From Archangium violaceum (GTDB lineage: Bacteria; Myxococcota; Myxococcia; Myxococcales; Myxococcaceae), in contig NZ_CP069338.1 of NCBI RefSeq assembly GCF_016859125.1, positions 7,813,501-7,877,500 of the forward strand: a stretch of 64,000 nucleotides of DNA. Reading direction: 5' to 3'. Below the pieces are notes generated by a model. That model worked only from the letters and a program-made list of their open reading frames with translations. It did no database searches and was not told the DNA's origin. A program made the translations under genes and the position numbers. Within the stretch, counting starts at the first letter, position 1. Every line of letters starts with the position of its first letter. Positions 24,834 to 33,682 of the stretch are shown piece after piece.

Positions 24834-26060
24834 GTGAATTCATCAACGCACCTGTGTCATGGGAAGTGGACGGTGCTGCGGAGTGGCACCCCGAACTCCA
24901 CCCATGACGCCACGAGCCAGTCCTTATTCCTGACCCGGGTGGGCGGCTACTCGGGCGGCGGCATCTACATGCTGGCCAGGACCCCGCTCGAGACGCGCAA
25001 GTGGGAGGCCTCGTTCCGTTATCGGATCGGTGGCCGGTACCAGGGTGGGGCGGACGGACTCGCCTTCCTCTTCTACAAGAAGGGGGGGTACACGCCTGCC
25101 GGTGGTGGTTTCCTGGGCTTCAACCCGGCCTACGTGAGCCAGCCGGGCTACGGCATCGTCATCGACAATTACTTCAACCCGGATTGGGATCCCTCGGCCA
25201 GCTACATCGGGCTGATCGCCAACAGCACCCACTCGTTCGCGAACAAGCTCGCCTACGTGAACGATCCCCGGACCGAGGACTCCCTGTGGCACTCCAGGCG
25301 GGTGCGCTTCATGGACGGCACCGTGTCCGTGTACCTCGACGGGAGCCTGCTCTTCAGCCACGAGATGGCCGCGCCGGACTACACCTATGACGGCGTCGGG
25401 TTTTCCTCCGGCATCGGCCTGGACCAGAACTACCACCAGATCGATGACTTCGTGCTGACGGACCTCGAGGAGCCGTCGCCGCCGCCAGTGCCCGTCTGGA
25501 ACCCCACCGGCAGGATGAACCTGGAGCGAGGGCTTCATACGTCCACGCTCCTGCGAGGAGGCAAGGTGCTCGTCGTCGGCGGATTCAACAACGCGGCCGA
25601 GCTGTATGACCCGGCCAGCGGCACCTGGAGCTTCACGGGCTCGGCTTCGAGGTCGCGTCTCCTGCCCACCGCCACCGCGCTGAAGGACGGCCGGGTGCTC
25701 ATCACGGGCGGCGAGAACGACGCGCACTCGCTGGAGACGACCGAGCTGTACGAGCCGGCCACCGGCTCGTGGAAGCCCGCCGCGAACCTGAGCACGGGCC
25801 GCCGCGACCACACCGCCACCCTGCTGAGCGATGGACGGGTGCTCGTCACGGGCGGATACAGTGACTGGTTCGGCATTCTCGCCTCGTCCGAGCTGTACGA
25901 TCCGGCCACTCGTACCTGGGCGGATACCGCCAACCTGGGTGTGGTGCGCTATGACCACACGTCCACGCTGCTGGAGGACGGCCGTGTGCTGACGATGGGT
26001 GGCTTCAGCACGGTCGATTCGGCCTCCGCGGAGCTGTTCGGGCCTGGCGCCAGCGAATGA
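24834..26060 (+). CDS. Legume-type lectin plus kelch-repeat protein, possibly 5'-truncated
   Basis: 408 residues from a GTG at 24834, with no signal peptide or membrane segment; homologous proteins are normally secreted, so this start is suspicious. The frame is open only to about 24756, leaving no room for a signal peptide. Residues about 12-205 form an L-type lectin domain: GGADGLAFLF (carbohydrate-site Asp) and GIVIDNYFNPDWDPSASYIG (metal-binding strand). A Pro-rich linker leads to four kelch/galactose-oxidase-like blades (ELYDPASGTW, ELYEPATGSW, ELYDPATRTW and so on), fewer than the usual six or seven. It could be a decayed fragment or a cytoplasmic variant. Confidence 0.7.
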   Translation: MNSSTHLCHGKWTVLRSGTPNSTHDATSQSLFLTRVGGYSGGGIYMLARTPLETRKWEASFRYRIGGRYQGGADGLAFLFYKKGGYTPAGGGFLGFNPAYVSQPGYGIVIDNYFNPDWDPSASYIGLIANSTHSFANKLAYVNDPRTEDSLWHSRRVRFMDGTVSVYLDGSLLFSHEMAAPDYTYDGVGFSSGIGLDQNYHQIDDFVLTDLEEPSPPPVPVWNPTGRMNLERGLHTSTLLRGGKVLVVGGFNNAAELYDPASGTWSFTGSASRSRLLPTATALKDGRVLITGGENDAHSLETTELYEPATGSWKPAANLSTGRRDHTATLLSDGRVLVTGGYSDWFGILASSELYDPATRTWADTANLGVVRYDHTSTLLEDGRVLTMGGFSTVDSASAELFGPGASE

Positions 26061-26245
26061 GCGACCCGGGATGACCGGGTCTCGTTCCATGTAGTGCGGC
26101 CGGCCTCCTCGGTATGTGTGGGGCCTCGACGGTCCGGTGCTCCGTCCCGGACGGGTGCATAGGGCCCTCGCATCCAGACGTTGCAGGGCGCCAGCCGCCG
26201 AGTAGGGTGCGGCCCGTTTCGACGCCCCACATGGAGAAATACTGG

Positions 26246-28339
26246 ATGAGAAAGGCCTTGCTTGCCGCCTGCTGTCTCCTGGTATCCGCCTGCAAGACGG
26301 CGGAGCCGGCTCCCGCGCAGCCGCAGTCCGCGCCCACCCCGCAGCAGCCGGTGGCCGAGACGAAACCGCTGCCTTCCGGGCTGGACGCAGCGGCGCTCAA
26401 CGAGCAGGCGAACCCCTGCGAGGACTTCTACGAGTACGCGTGCGGCAACTGGGTGAAGAGCGCGGAGATCCCCGCGGATCGCCCGCGCTGGTCGCGCGGC
26501 TTCGACACCATCTCGGCGCGCAACGAGGAGATTCTCCGGGACATCCTGGATGCTGCGTCCAAGGGCAAGGCCGCCGAGGGGACGCCCTACGCGCAGAAAC
26601 TGGGGGACTTCTACGGCGCCTGCATGGACGAGGCTCAGCTCGAGGCGTCGCTGCCCGTGCTGAAGGCGCAGCTGGCGAAGCTGACGGCGGTGAAGAGCGC
26701 CAGGGACCTGGCCCAGGTGGTGGGCACACAGCACGCGCGGAGCGTGTTCCCGCTGTTCCGGTTCGGCTCCAACACCGATTTCAAGGACGCCACCCAGGTC
26801 ATCGGTGAGGTGGATCAGGGCGGCATCGGTCTGCCGGACCGGGACTACTACCTGAAGGATGACGACAAGTCGAAGGCGCTGCGCGCGGCGTACGTGGAGC
26901 ACATGAAGAACATCTTCGTGCTGCTGGGCGAGCAGCCCGAGCAGGCGGCGAAGAGCGCGGCGTCGGTAATGGAACTGGAGGCGGCGCTGGCGAAGGCCTC
27001 GCTGTCGCGCGTGGAGCGCCGCGAGCCGAAGAACCTCTACCACCGGCTGGAGCGCAAGGGCCTGAAGGCGACCGCGGCGACCTTCCCGTGGGACGTGTAC
27101 TTCACGGCCGCGGGAGCCAAGGACGTGCAGGCGCTCAACGTCAGCCATCCGCCCTTCTTCGCCGAAGTGGACCGGTTGGTGAAGGCGACGAAGCCCGCGG
27201 CGTGGGGGCCGTACCTGACCTGGCACTACGTGACGGCGGTCATCCCGGCGCTGCCCAGGAGCTTCCAGGAGGAGCGCTTCCGCTTCACCGCGCAGAACCT
27301 GACGGGGGCGAAGGAGGACGTGCCGCGCTGGAAGAAGTGCGTGCGCTTCACCAACGGGGCGCTGGGCGAGGCACTGGCGCAGCCCTTCATCACGCGGACC
27401 TTCGGCGCGGATGGCAAGAAGACCACGCAGGACATGGTGGTGGAGATCGAGAAGGCCTTCGAGCGCAACCTGGACACGCTGACGTGGATGGACGCGCCCA
27501 CGCGCGAGCAGGCGCTGGTGAAGGTGCGGAAGATCGTCAACAAGATTGGCTACCCGGACACGTGGCGGAACTACGACGCGCTGAATGTGGAGCGTGGCTC
27601 CTTCCTGAGCTCGTACCTGAACGCGGCGGAGTTCGAGCAGGCGCGGCAGCTGGCCAAGATTGGCCAGCCGGTGGACAAGACCGAGTGGCTGATGTCTCCG
27701 CCGACGGTGAACGCCTACTACAACCCGCCGTTCAACGAGATCGTCTTCCCGGCGGGAATCCTCCAGCCTCCGTTCTTCAACCGCGAGGCGACGGCGGCGG
27801 TGAACTTCGGGGCCATGGGGATGGTGGTGGGGCATGAGATCACCCACGGCTTCGACGACGAGGGCCGCCAGTACGACGCGGACGGCAACCTGCGCGACTG
27901 GTGGACGCAGGCCTCGGACAAGGCGTTCCGCGAGCGCGTGGCGTGCGTGAAGGAGCAGTACGACGGCTACACCGCGATTGACGAGCTGACGGTGAATGGG
28001 GCGCTGACGCTCGGCGAGAACGTGGCGGACCTGGGTGGCCTGAAGCTGGCGCACGCGGCGATGGAGACGTGGCTGGCGAGGGACCCGGAGGCGGCGAAGC
28101 AGGCGAACAGCTACCGGTTCACGCCGAGCCAGCAGTTCTTCCTGGGGTACGCGCAGTCGTGGTGCTCGAAGTACCGCGACGCGTTCGCGAGACAGATGGC
28201 GGTGGTGGATCCGCACTCGCCGCCGTACTGGCGGGTGAACGGGCCGGTGGTGAACCTGCCGGAGTTCCAGAAGGCCTTCCAGTGCAAGGAAGGCGCGAAG
28301 ATGGTGCGCCCGGCCGCGCAGCGCTGCGAGGTCTGGTAG
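26246..28339 (+). CDS. M13-family metallopeptidase (PepO/neprilysin-like) lipoprotein
   Basis: The ATG at 26246 with GGAG nine bases upstream gives 697 residues; an ATG at 26231 is the alternative. The signal peptide ends LVSAC (Cys16). A Pro/Gln linker precedes the N-terminal M13 domain, with NPCEDFYEYACGNW at about 55-68. The catalytic domain has NAYYNPPFNEIVFPAGILQPP, zinc motif HEITH (H530, E531, H534), and the third ligand E591 in GENVADLGGL. Such enzymes cut oligopeptides under about 5 kDa. It is a typical myxobacterial secreted or outer-membrane peptidase, not linked to neighbouring genes. Confidence 0.95.
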   Translation: MRKALLAACCLLVSACKTAEPAPAQPQSAPTPQQPVAETKPLPSGLDAAALNEQANPCEDFYEYACGNWVKSAEIPADRPRWSRGFDTISARNEEILRDILDAASKGKAAEGTPYAQKLGDFYGACMDEAQLEASLPVLKAQLAKLTAVKSARDLAQVVGTQHARSVFPLFRFGSNTDFKDATQVIGEVDQGGIGLPDRDYYLKDDDKSKALRAAYVEHMKNIFVLLGEQPEQAAKSAASVMELEAALAKASLSRVERREPKNLYHRLERKGLKATAATFPWDVYFTAAGAKDVQALNVSHPPFFAEVDRLVKATKPAAWGPYLTWHYVTAVIPALPRSFQEERFRFTAQNLTGAKEDVPRWKKCVRFTNGALGEALAQPFITRTFGADGKKTTQDMVVEIEKAFERNLDTLTWMDAPTREQALVKVRKIVNKIGYPDTWRNYDALNVERGSFLSSYLNAAEFEQARQLAKIGQPVDKTEWLMSPPTVNAYYNPPFNEIVFPAGILQPPFFNREATAAVNFGAMGMVVGHEITHGFDDEGRQYDADGNLRDWWTQASDKAFRERVACVKEQYDGYTAIDELTVNGALTLGENVADLGGLKLAHAAMETWLARDPEAAKQANSYRFTPSQQFFLGYAQSWCSKYRDAFARQMAVVDPHSPPYWRVNGPVVNLPEFQKAFQCKEGAKMVRPAAQRCEVW

Positions 28340-28366
28340 CGCTTCACGCGAGACCGCGGAACTGAA

Positions 28367-28404
28367 GACGAGGGCCGTGCCTGGAAACGGGCACGGCCCT
28401 CGTC
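28367..28404. terminator. Bidirectional terminator-like hairpin
   Basis: A perfect 15-base stem (28367-28381 with 28390-28404) around an eight-base loop lies between two convergent genes. No long U-run follows on either strand. Confidence 0.7.
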
Positions 28405-28416
28405 CTTCGACCGCGA

Positions 28417-30540
28417 TTAATAGTTGTAGCGGTAGACGTAGACGTTCGACACCGTGCCGTCGGACTCATGCCATGCGACAAGGGGTTCGCCGTTCTTGTC
28501 GAGACCCAGAGCCGGCCGGAAGCCAGAGGTGCTGGGACCCGTGACCGCGCTGAGCCTCGAACCCACTTGCTGCCAGGTGCTTCCGTTCCAGCGGCTCACC
28601 CAGATGGACTGCTCGGGAGAGGCGTAACCGCTCCAGGCGACCATGGGATTCCCGCTGTGATCCAAGACCAGAGAAGGATCCTTGTTCGATGTCGTACTGG
28701 CGTCGACCGTGGTGTTGAGCATCCGCCATGACGAGCTGTCCTGATGCCAGAATGCCGCGTGAACATGGCTCGTAGGTGTTTCGCCTTCTTCCCAGGCGAT
28801 GAACGGTTGGCCGCTGCCGTCCACGGCAAGAGATGCTGAAACACATCCGTTCTTGGCCGGGCTTGTCACGGGAGCGCCCAGTTGAGCCCAGTTCGTGGCA
28901 GGTCCCTTTTTCAGAACGGGGATGGACTGGTATCCTTTTGAACCATCCGAATCGAGAACACGCAAAGCGAGGAACCAGTTTCCGGAGGCATCTGTGGCTA
29001 GAGTGGAGACCTTCGGTCGCGTATAGCCTTCTGGTAAGCTGCCCGAAAGCGATTCCCAGCTATTCGCAGTGGGCATCAAGCGGAAGAGTCCCCGCTCAAA
29101 GGTTCCCCCTGAAACCAGGGTCGCGGAGACGAGAAGGTTGCCGACACTATCAAATACAATGGATGCATTATCACCAGAGGTGGCTGAATCCAGGTTGAAA
29201 GAGGGTAGGGCATCCCAGGTTGTGCCAGTCCACCGCCGCCCATACAGGTTGTCGGATCCAGAGGGGGCCGTGAGTTCCTGCCACACCACGATGGGACGAT
29301 TCGAAGCATCCAGGGTGAGCGCAGGCTTGTCGGCATGCGTACCCGTGTCCGCGACCGCACTCATCGCGGTTCCGAGGTCCTCCCACTTCGTGCCGGTCCA
29401 TCGCCTGACGTAGATGTTCTTCGTGGCACCAGCGGACTCGGACCAGGCAATCACGGGGTTGCCATCCGTACCCACTTTCATGGCCACGTTTTCCGCGGGC
29501 GTGTTGTCTGTCACCGCGCTGATGGCTCCACCGAGCGGCAGCCAGGTGGGCACCGTGAAGTTCCAGGAGGACGAGGACACCAGCACGTTGCCCGCCAGAT
29601 CCATCAGCGGAGCCGTGGTCGTGCCCAGGGTGATGGACACATCGGCGGGGAGTGACAGCGGCGCCGAGGGGCTGATGGTCAGCGTCTTTCCATCCGTCGA
29701 CAACGAGAGCGTCTTGGCGATGTTCGATGCGCCCCCCGTATTCAACACCACGGAAGCGTCGGTCACGGACGACGCCTTCAGCGCCTCGTCGAAGCTTACC
29801 TGGATGGTGTCTCGGACCGAGACGGATGTGGCTCCAGGGGCCGGTGCTCGCGTGCTCACCTTGGGCGCCGTGTGGTCGACCACGATGGTCCGGGTGCTAC
29901 TGGTGAAGGTGTCACCGCCAACCGTGGCGCGAGCCGTGAGCTGGTACTCGCCCTCGGTCTCCTGGCTGGTATCCCAGGTGTACTGGTAGGAGGGCCCCGA
30001 CAGGCGCGTCAGGAAGTCCGTTCCCTTGTACAAGTCGACGGAATCGGCCGTGCCTCCCTCGACCAGCACCTGAATCTGGAGGGAATCCTTCGCGTAGGCC
30101 TTGGACTGACTGGGGCTCGCCCACTGCACGAGGATGTCCCCTTGACGTGCCACGGTGAGGGACACGGTGACATCCTGCGCGAGCGTCCCCGAGGTGCCTC
30201 TCACGGTGAGCGTCTTGGGACCGGGAGCAGCGCTGCTCGTTGCTGAGATGGTCAGCGTGGCGGAAGTGCTGTCAGCGCCGATCGTGACGGGCTGCGCGCT
30301 GATTCCAGAGGGAGGATTGATCAGTTGGACGGTCACGCTGTCGGTGAAGCCTCCGCTGCGACTCAGCGAGAGCTGGATGCCCCGGCTGCCGCCCTGGAGG
30401 ACACTGGCTTGACTCGGGTCGATGGACAGGGAGAAGTTGCCCACCGTCTGGCCCGGTGGGTCGATGTCAGGGACATCGATGCAGGCCGGGCTGCCCAGGA
30501 GGCAGATCGGTAGAAGCGTCGTGAGGAGTCGTCGGTTCAT
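28417..30540 (-). CDS. Ig-like-domain lipoprotein
   Basis: The ATG at 30540 gives 707 residues; the ORF start at 30573 is 11 codons longer but lacks a good signal. The signal peptide reaches SPAC (Cys20). Beta-sandwich modules follow: about 30-120, an Ig-like PKVSTRAPAPGATSVSVRDT module (Big_5-like) at about 225-330, and a large C-terminal region of repeated WTGTKWEDLG/WTGTTWDALP/WNGSTWQQVG units (about 330-707), resembling a beta-propeller with Trp-rich blades. The C-terminal half is noticeably less GC-rich than its neighbours. Predicted surface protein; function unknown. Confidence 0.85.
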   Translation of the reverse strand: MNRRLLTTLLPICLLGSPACIDVPDIDPPGQTVGNFSLSIDPSQASVLQGGSRGIQLSLSRSGGFTDSVTVQLINPPSGISAQPVTIGADSTSATLTISATSSAAPGPKTLTVRGTSGTLAQDVTVSLTVARQGDILVQWASPSQSKAYAKDSLQIQVLVEGGTADSVDLYKGTDFLTRLSGPSYQYTWDTSQETEGEYQLTARATVGGDTFTSSTRTIVVDHTAPKVSTRAPAPGATSVSVRDTIQVSFDEALKASSVTDASVVLNTGGASNIAKTLSLSTDGKTLTISPSAPLSLPADVSITLGTTTAPLMDLAGNVLVSSSSWNFTVPTWLPLGGAISAVTDNTPAENVAMKVGTDGNPVIAWSESAGATKNIYVRRWTGTKWEDLGTAMSAVADTGTHADKPALTLDASNRPIVVWQELTAPSGSDNLYGRRWTGTTWDALPSFNLDSATSGDNASIVFDSVGNLLVSATLVSGGTFERGLFRLMPTANSWESLSGSLPEGYTRPKVSTLATDASGNWFLALRVLDSDGSKGYQSIPVLKKGPATNWAQLGAPVTSPAKNGCVSASLAVDGSGQPFIAWEEGETPTSHVHAAFWHQDSSSWRMLNTTVDASTTSNKDPSLVLDHSGNPMVAWSGYASPEQSIWVSRWNGSTWQQVGSRLSAVTGPSTSGFRPALGLDKNGEPLVAWHESDGTVSNVYVYRYNY

Positions 30541-30754
30541 GGGGTTCGCTCGATACGTGGGGTGTTGAAACATGGCGCTTGAGCGAAGAGCACTCGCCGT
30601 GCCAGTCGGGTCACGTCAAGTCCCCCCAGTGGTAAGGCCCTGGGCGCCGGTTTCTTGTTCCCTTCGAGCGTCCTGAGGTTCGGATGGCCGTACGCGCTTC
30701 TAGACGGTTCCGACCGCCTTCGAATCCCTACGCAGACCCCTTGGAGGGGAACGT

Positions 30755-31789
30755 TCAGAAGAAGCTGAGCTGCGTGCCCGGCTTCATGGGGCGACGGAAG
30801 GGGCTCTCCTTCTCCGCCTCATCCATCGCCCAGGTGGTATGCAGACCCACCCGGCGAGCGATGGTGTCGAAGAGCTTGCGGAGGGTCTCCGCGTAGAGCC
30901 CCTCGCCGTTCATGCGGACGCTGAAGCGTGAATCGTTGAGCTGGCCTCCTCGCGTCTCGCGGATGCGGTGCAGCACCCGCTCGGCGCGTAGGGGGAGCTT
31001 CTCGCGCAGGCGTTCCTCGAAGACGGCCTGCACGGGACCGGGCAGCCGCAGCAGCGTGTAGAAGGCTCGGGTGGCGCCAGCCTCGCGCGCCGCCGTGAGG
31101 ACTCGTGCCATGTCCTCGTCGTTGAGCCCGGGAATGAGGGGCGCCACCGCCACGCCCACGGTGATGCCCGCGGCGGCCAGCCGCTCGATGGTCTGCAGGC
31201 GTCTCCGGGGCGTGGCCACGTACGGCTCCATGGCGCGTGCCACCTGCTCGTCGTGGAAGGGCAGGGTGATGTACACCGACAGCCGCGCCTCTTGCGCGAG
31301 CGTCCGCAACACGTCCAGGTCCCGCTCGATGAGGGGGCCCTTGGTGATGATGCCCACCGGGTTGCGGTACTCGGCGCATACCTCCAGACAACTCCGGGTG
31401 AGCCGCAGCGAGGCCTCGAGTGGCTGGTAACAATCGGTGACGCCGCTGAAGGCCACCGTCTCCCCCTTCCAGCTCTTGCGCTCGAAGGCCGCGCGTAGCA
31501 GCTCCGCGGCGCGCGGCTTCACCACCAGCTTCGTCTCGAAGTCCGTGCCGGCTCCGAAGCCGAGGTACTCGTGGTAGGGCCGGGCGTAGCAGTACGCGCA
31601 CGCGTGGAGGCAGCCCCGGTACGGGTTGACGCTCCAGGTGAAGCCCACGTCCGGGCTGTCGTTGCGCCCCAGCACCTCGCGGCTGTGATCCTCCAGCACT
31701 TCCAGCTTCGAGGGAGGAATCTCCTCCAGGTACTCCACCGCTGTGGTGTCCCAGGGGTTGGGCGGATTGGAGACGGGACGGGGTTTCAC
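30755..31789 (-). CDS. Radical SAM protein, PA0069 / SplB-related
   Basis: 344 residues. The N-terminal radical SAM cluster motif is CLHACAYC (C60, C64, C67), just after VNPYRG, as in PA0069-family proteins related to spore photoproduct lyase SplB. Downstream segments include AFSGVTDCYQPLE, GIITKGPLIERD and APLIPGLND, and a C-terminal HRIRETRGGQLNDSRF stretch. The family's reaction is unknown. It is not adjacent to any repair gene, so a DNA-repair role is not supported by context. The ATG at 31789 has no strong ribosome site but fits the family length. Confidence 0.93.
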   Translation of the reverse strand: MKPRPVSNPPNPWDTTAVEYLEEIPPSKLEVLEDHSREVLGRNDSPDVGFTWSVNPYRGCLHACAYCYARPYHEYLGFGAGTDFETKLVVKPRAAELLRAAFERKSWKGETVAFSGVTDCYQPLEASLRLTRSCLEVCAEYRNPVGIITKGPLIERDLDVLRTLAQEARLSVYITLPFHDEQVARAMEPYVATPRRRLQTIERLAAAGITVGVAVAPLIPGLNDEDMARVLTAAREAGATRAFYTLLRLPGPVQAVFEERLREKLPLRAERVLHRIRETRGGQLNDSRFSVRMNGEGLYAETLRKLFDTIARRVGLHTTWAMDEAEKESPFRRPMKPGTQLSFF

Positions 31790-31924
31790 GCTCTCAGAGT
31801 GTGACTGAAAGAACGTTCAGTCAAGGCTTGATTGGCCGGGTAGCTCCCGACCTGAACGGTTGAGGAAGCGAGCGGGTATGCCTGCTCGCCTGTTTCGTGC
31901 CGCGGAGATGCCTACCGTCATCCC

Positions 31925-33682
31925 ATGCGCTCCTGGCTTGTCCTGCTGTGCTGCTTGCTTCTCGGGATGCCCGCGCTCGGGGCGGGCGCGGGTGGAGCCC
32001 CCCCTCCGTTCGAATCCGCGGTGCGGGCCCGGGCGGAGGAGGACTCGAGGGAGACGTCCAAGGCCCTGCTGCATTTCTACGAGACACGCGGCTTCCAACC
32101 CGCGTGGTTTTCCTATGAGGGTAGGGTGCGGCCCGAGGTGGGGCAGTATCTCGCGGCGCTCTGCGAGGCGGAGGCGGAGGGGCTGCGGCCCGAGCGCTAC
32201 CACCGCTCGGCGCTCGAGGCGTCCCTGCGTCGGCTGACGCTGGGCGGCGGGCCGGAGGACGCGTGGGTGGAGGTGGAGCTGGGGCTGACGTCGAGCGTGC
32301 TCACCTATGCCTCGCATCTCCTGTCCGGGCAGGTGCCCTCGCGGCGGATCCACTGGCGGACGAGCCCTCCGGATGCGAAGGCGCTCGCGGCGGTGTTGGA
32401 AGGGCTCCTCGCGAGCGGCGATCTGGCCGGTGCCTTGCGGAGCCTCTCTCCGAACGACGAGGGGTTCGTGCGGCTGAGGGAGGCGCTCGCGCGCTACCGG
32501 GCCATCGCCGCCGCTGGGGGTTGGCCCCTGATTCCCGAGGGTGAGCTGCTCGAGCGGGGGATGAAGGACGCGCGGGTGGTGGTGCTGCGGGAACGGTTAC
32601 GCGCCACGGGGGACCTGCCGCCGGCCCCGGAGGAGCGGCTGCTCCATCCGGGGACTCCGGGGGTGGGCACACTGGCGATGGTGGACGAGCTCGTCCTCGC
32701 GACGATGGAGGTCCCGGAGTCGCCCCTGACTCCGCCGCCGGAGGACCTGTACGACGCGGAACTGGAGGCGGCGGTGAAGCGCTTCCAGCGGCGGCACGGG
32801 TTGGAAGTGGACGGCATGGTGGGTCAGGAGACGCTGGCGGCGTTGCGGGTGCCCGTGGAGGAGCGCATCGGTCAGATCCTGGTGAACCTGGAGCGCTGGC
32901 GCTGGGCGCCGAGGGCGCTGGAGCCGCGGCACGTGAGGGTGAACCTACCTGCCTTCGAGCTCGAGGCGGTGGATCAGGGCCGGACGGTGTTGCGGATGCC
33001 GGTCATCATCGGGACACCCGCGTGGCGCACGCCCGTCTTCATGGATGAGGTGGAGTACCTGGTGCTCCGCCCGGCGTGGTACGTGCCCCGCGGCATCACC
33101 ACGAACGAGGTGCTGCCGAAGCTGCGGGAGGATGCGGGGGCGGCCGAGGCGCTCGGATTGAAGGTGCTCGAGAAGGCCACGGGGGCGGAGGTGGATCCTC
33201 ACTCGGTGGACTGGAGCGGGCTGGAGGAGGGGACGCTGCCCTATCGCTTCATGCAGGCACCGGGCGATTCCAATCCGTTGGGCCGGGTGAAGTTCATCTT
33301 CCCCAACCGCTTCTCCATCTACCTGCATGACACACCCAACCCGGCGCTCTTCGAGCGGACGAACCGGGCCTTCAGCCACGGCTGTATCCGGGTCGCGGAG
33401 CCGGCGAAGCTCGCGGACTTCATGCTGCGGGGCCACGAGGGCTGGACGGAGGCGTCCCTGTCGGCGGCGATGGAGGCGGGAGGCGGGCCGCGCAGGGTGG
33501 AGCTTCCCGCGCCGGTACCGGTGTACCTGTTCTACTGGACGGCCTTCGTGGACGCGGAGGGGCAGGTCGAGTTCCGGAAGGATCTCTACCATCACGACCC
33601 GGAGGTGCTGCGGGCGCTGGAGGTGAATCCGGCGCCCCCGGCGGGTGGGTCCTCCGCGACTTGCGGAGGCGTGAGCGGCTAG
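31925..33682 (+). CDS. L,D-transpeptidase, YcbB/LdtD-like
   Basis: 585 residues with a Sec signal peptide (about 1-20, ending near ALGAG). The N-terminal region holds the scaffold (FYETRGFQPAWFSYEG at about 45-60), a peptidoglycan-binding domain (LEAAVKRFQRRHGLEVDGMVGQETL) around 280, and the YkuD catalytic domain with SHGCIRV (active Cys487). It makes 3-3 cross-links or attaches proteins to peptidoglycan in the periplasm. It converges with an M15 peptidase gene and the two stop codons share the four-base palindrome CTAG. The ATG at 31925 is chosen because the signal peptide begins there. Confidence 0.94.
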   Translation: MRSWLVLLCCLLLGMPALGAGAGGAPPPFESAVRARAEEDSRETSKALLHFYETRGFQPAWFSYEGRVRPEVGQYLAALCEAEAEGLRPERYHRSALEASLRRLTLGGGPEDAWVEVELGLTSSVLTYASHLLSGQVPSRRIHWRTSPPDAKALAAVLEGLLASGDLAGALRSLSPNDEGFVRLREALARYRAIAAAGGWPLIPEGELLERGMKDARVVVLRERLRATGDLPPAPEERLLHPGTPGVGTLAMVDELVLATMEVPESPLTPPPEDLYDAELEAAVKRFQRRHGLEVDGMVGQETLAALRVPVEERIGQILVNLERWRWAPRALEPRHVRVNLPAFELEAVDQGRTVLRMPVIIGTPAWRTPVFMDEVEYLVLRPAWYVPRGITTNEVLPKLREDAGAAEALGLKVLEKATGAEVDPHSVDWSGLEEGTLPYRFMQAPGDSNPLGRVKFIFPNRFSIYLHDTPNPALFERTNRAFSHGCIRVAEPAKLADFMLRGHEGWTEASLSAAMEAGGGPRRVELPAPVPVYLFYWTAFVDAEGQVEFRKDLYHHDPEVLRALEVNPAPPAGGSSATCGGVSG

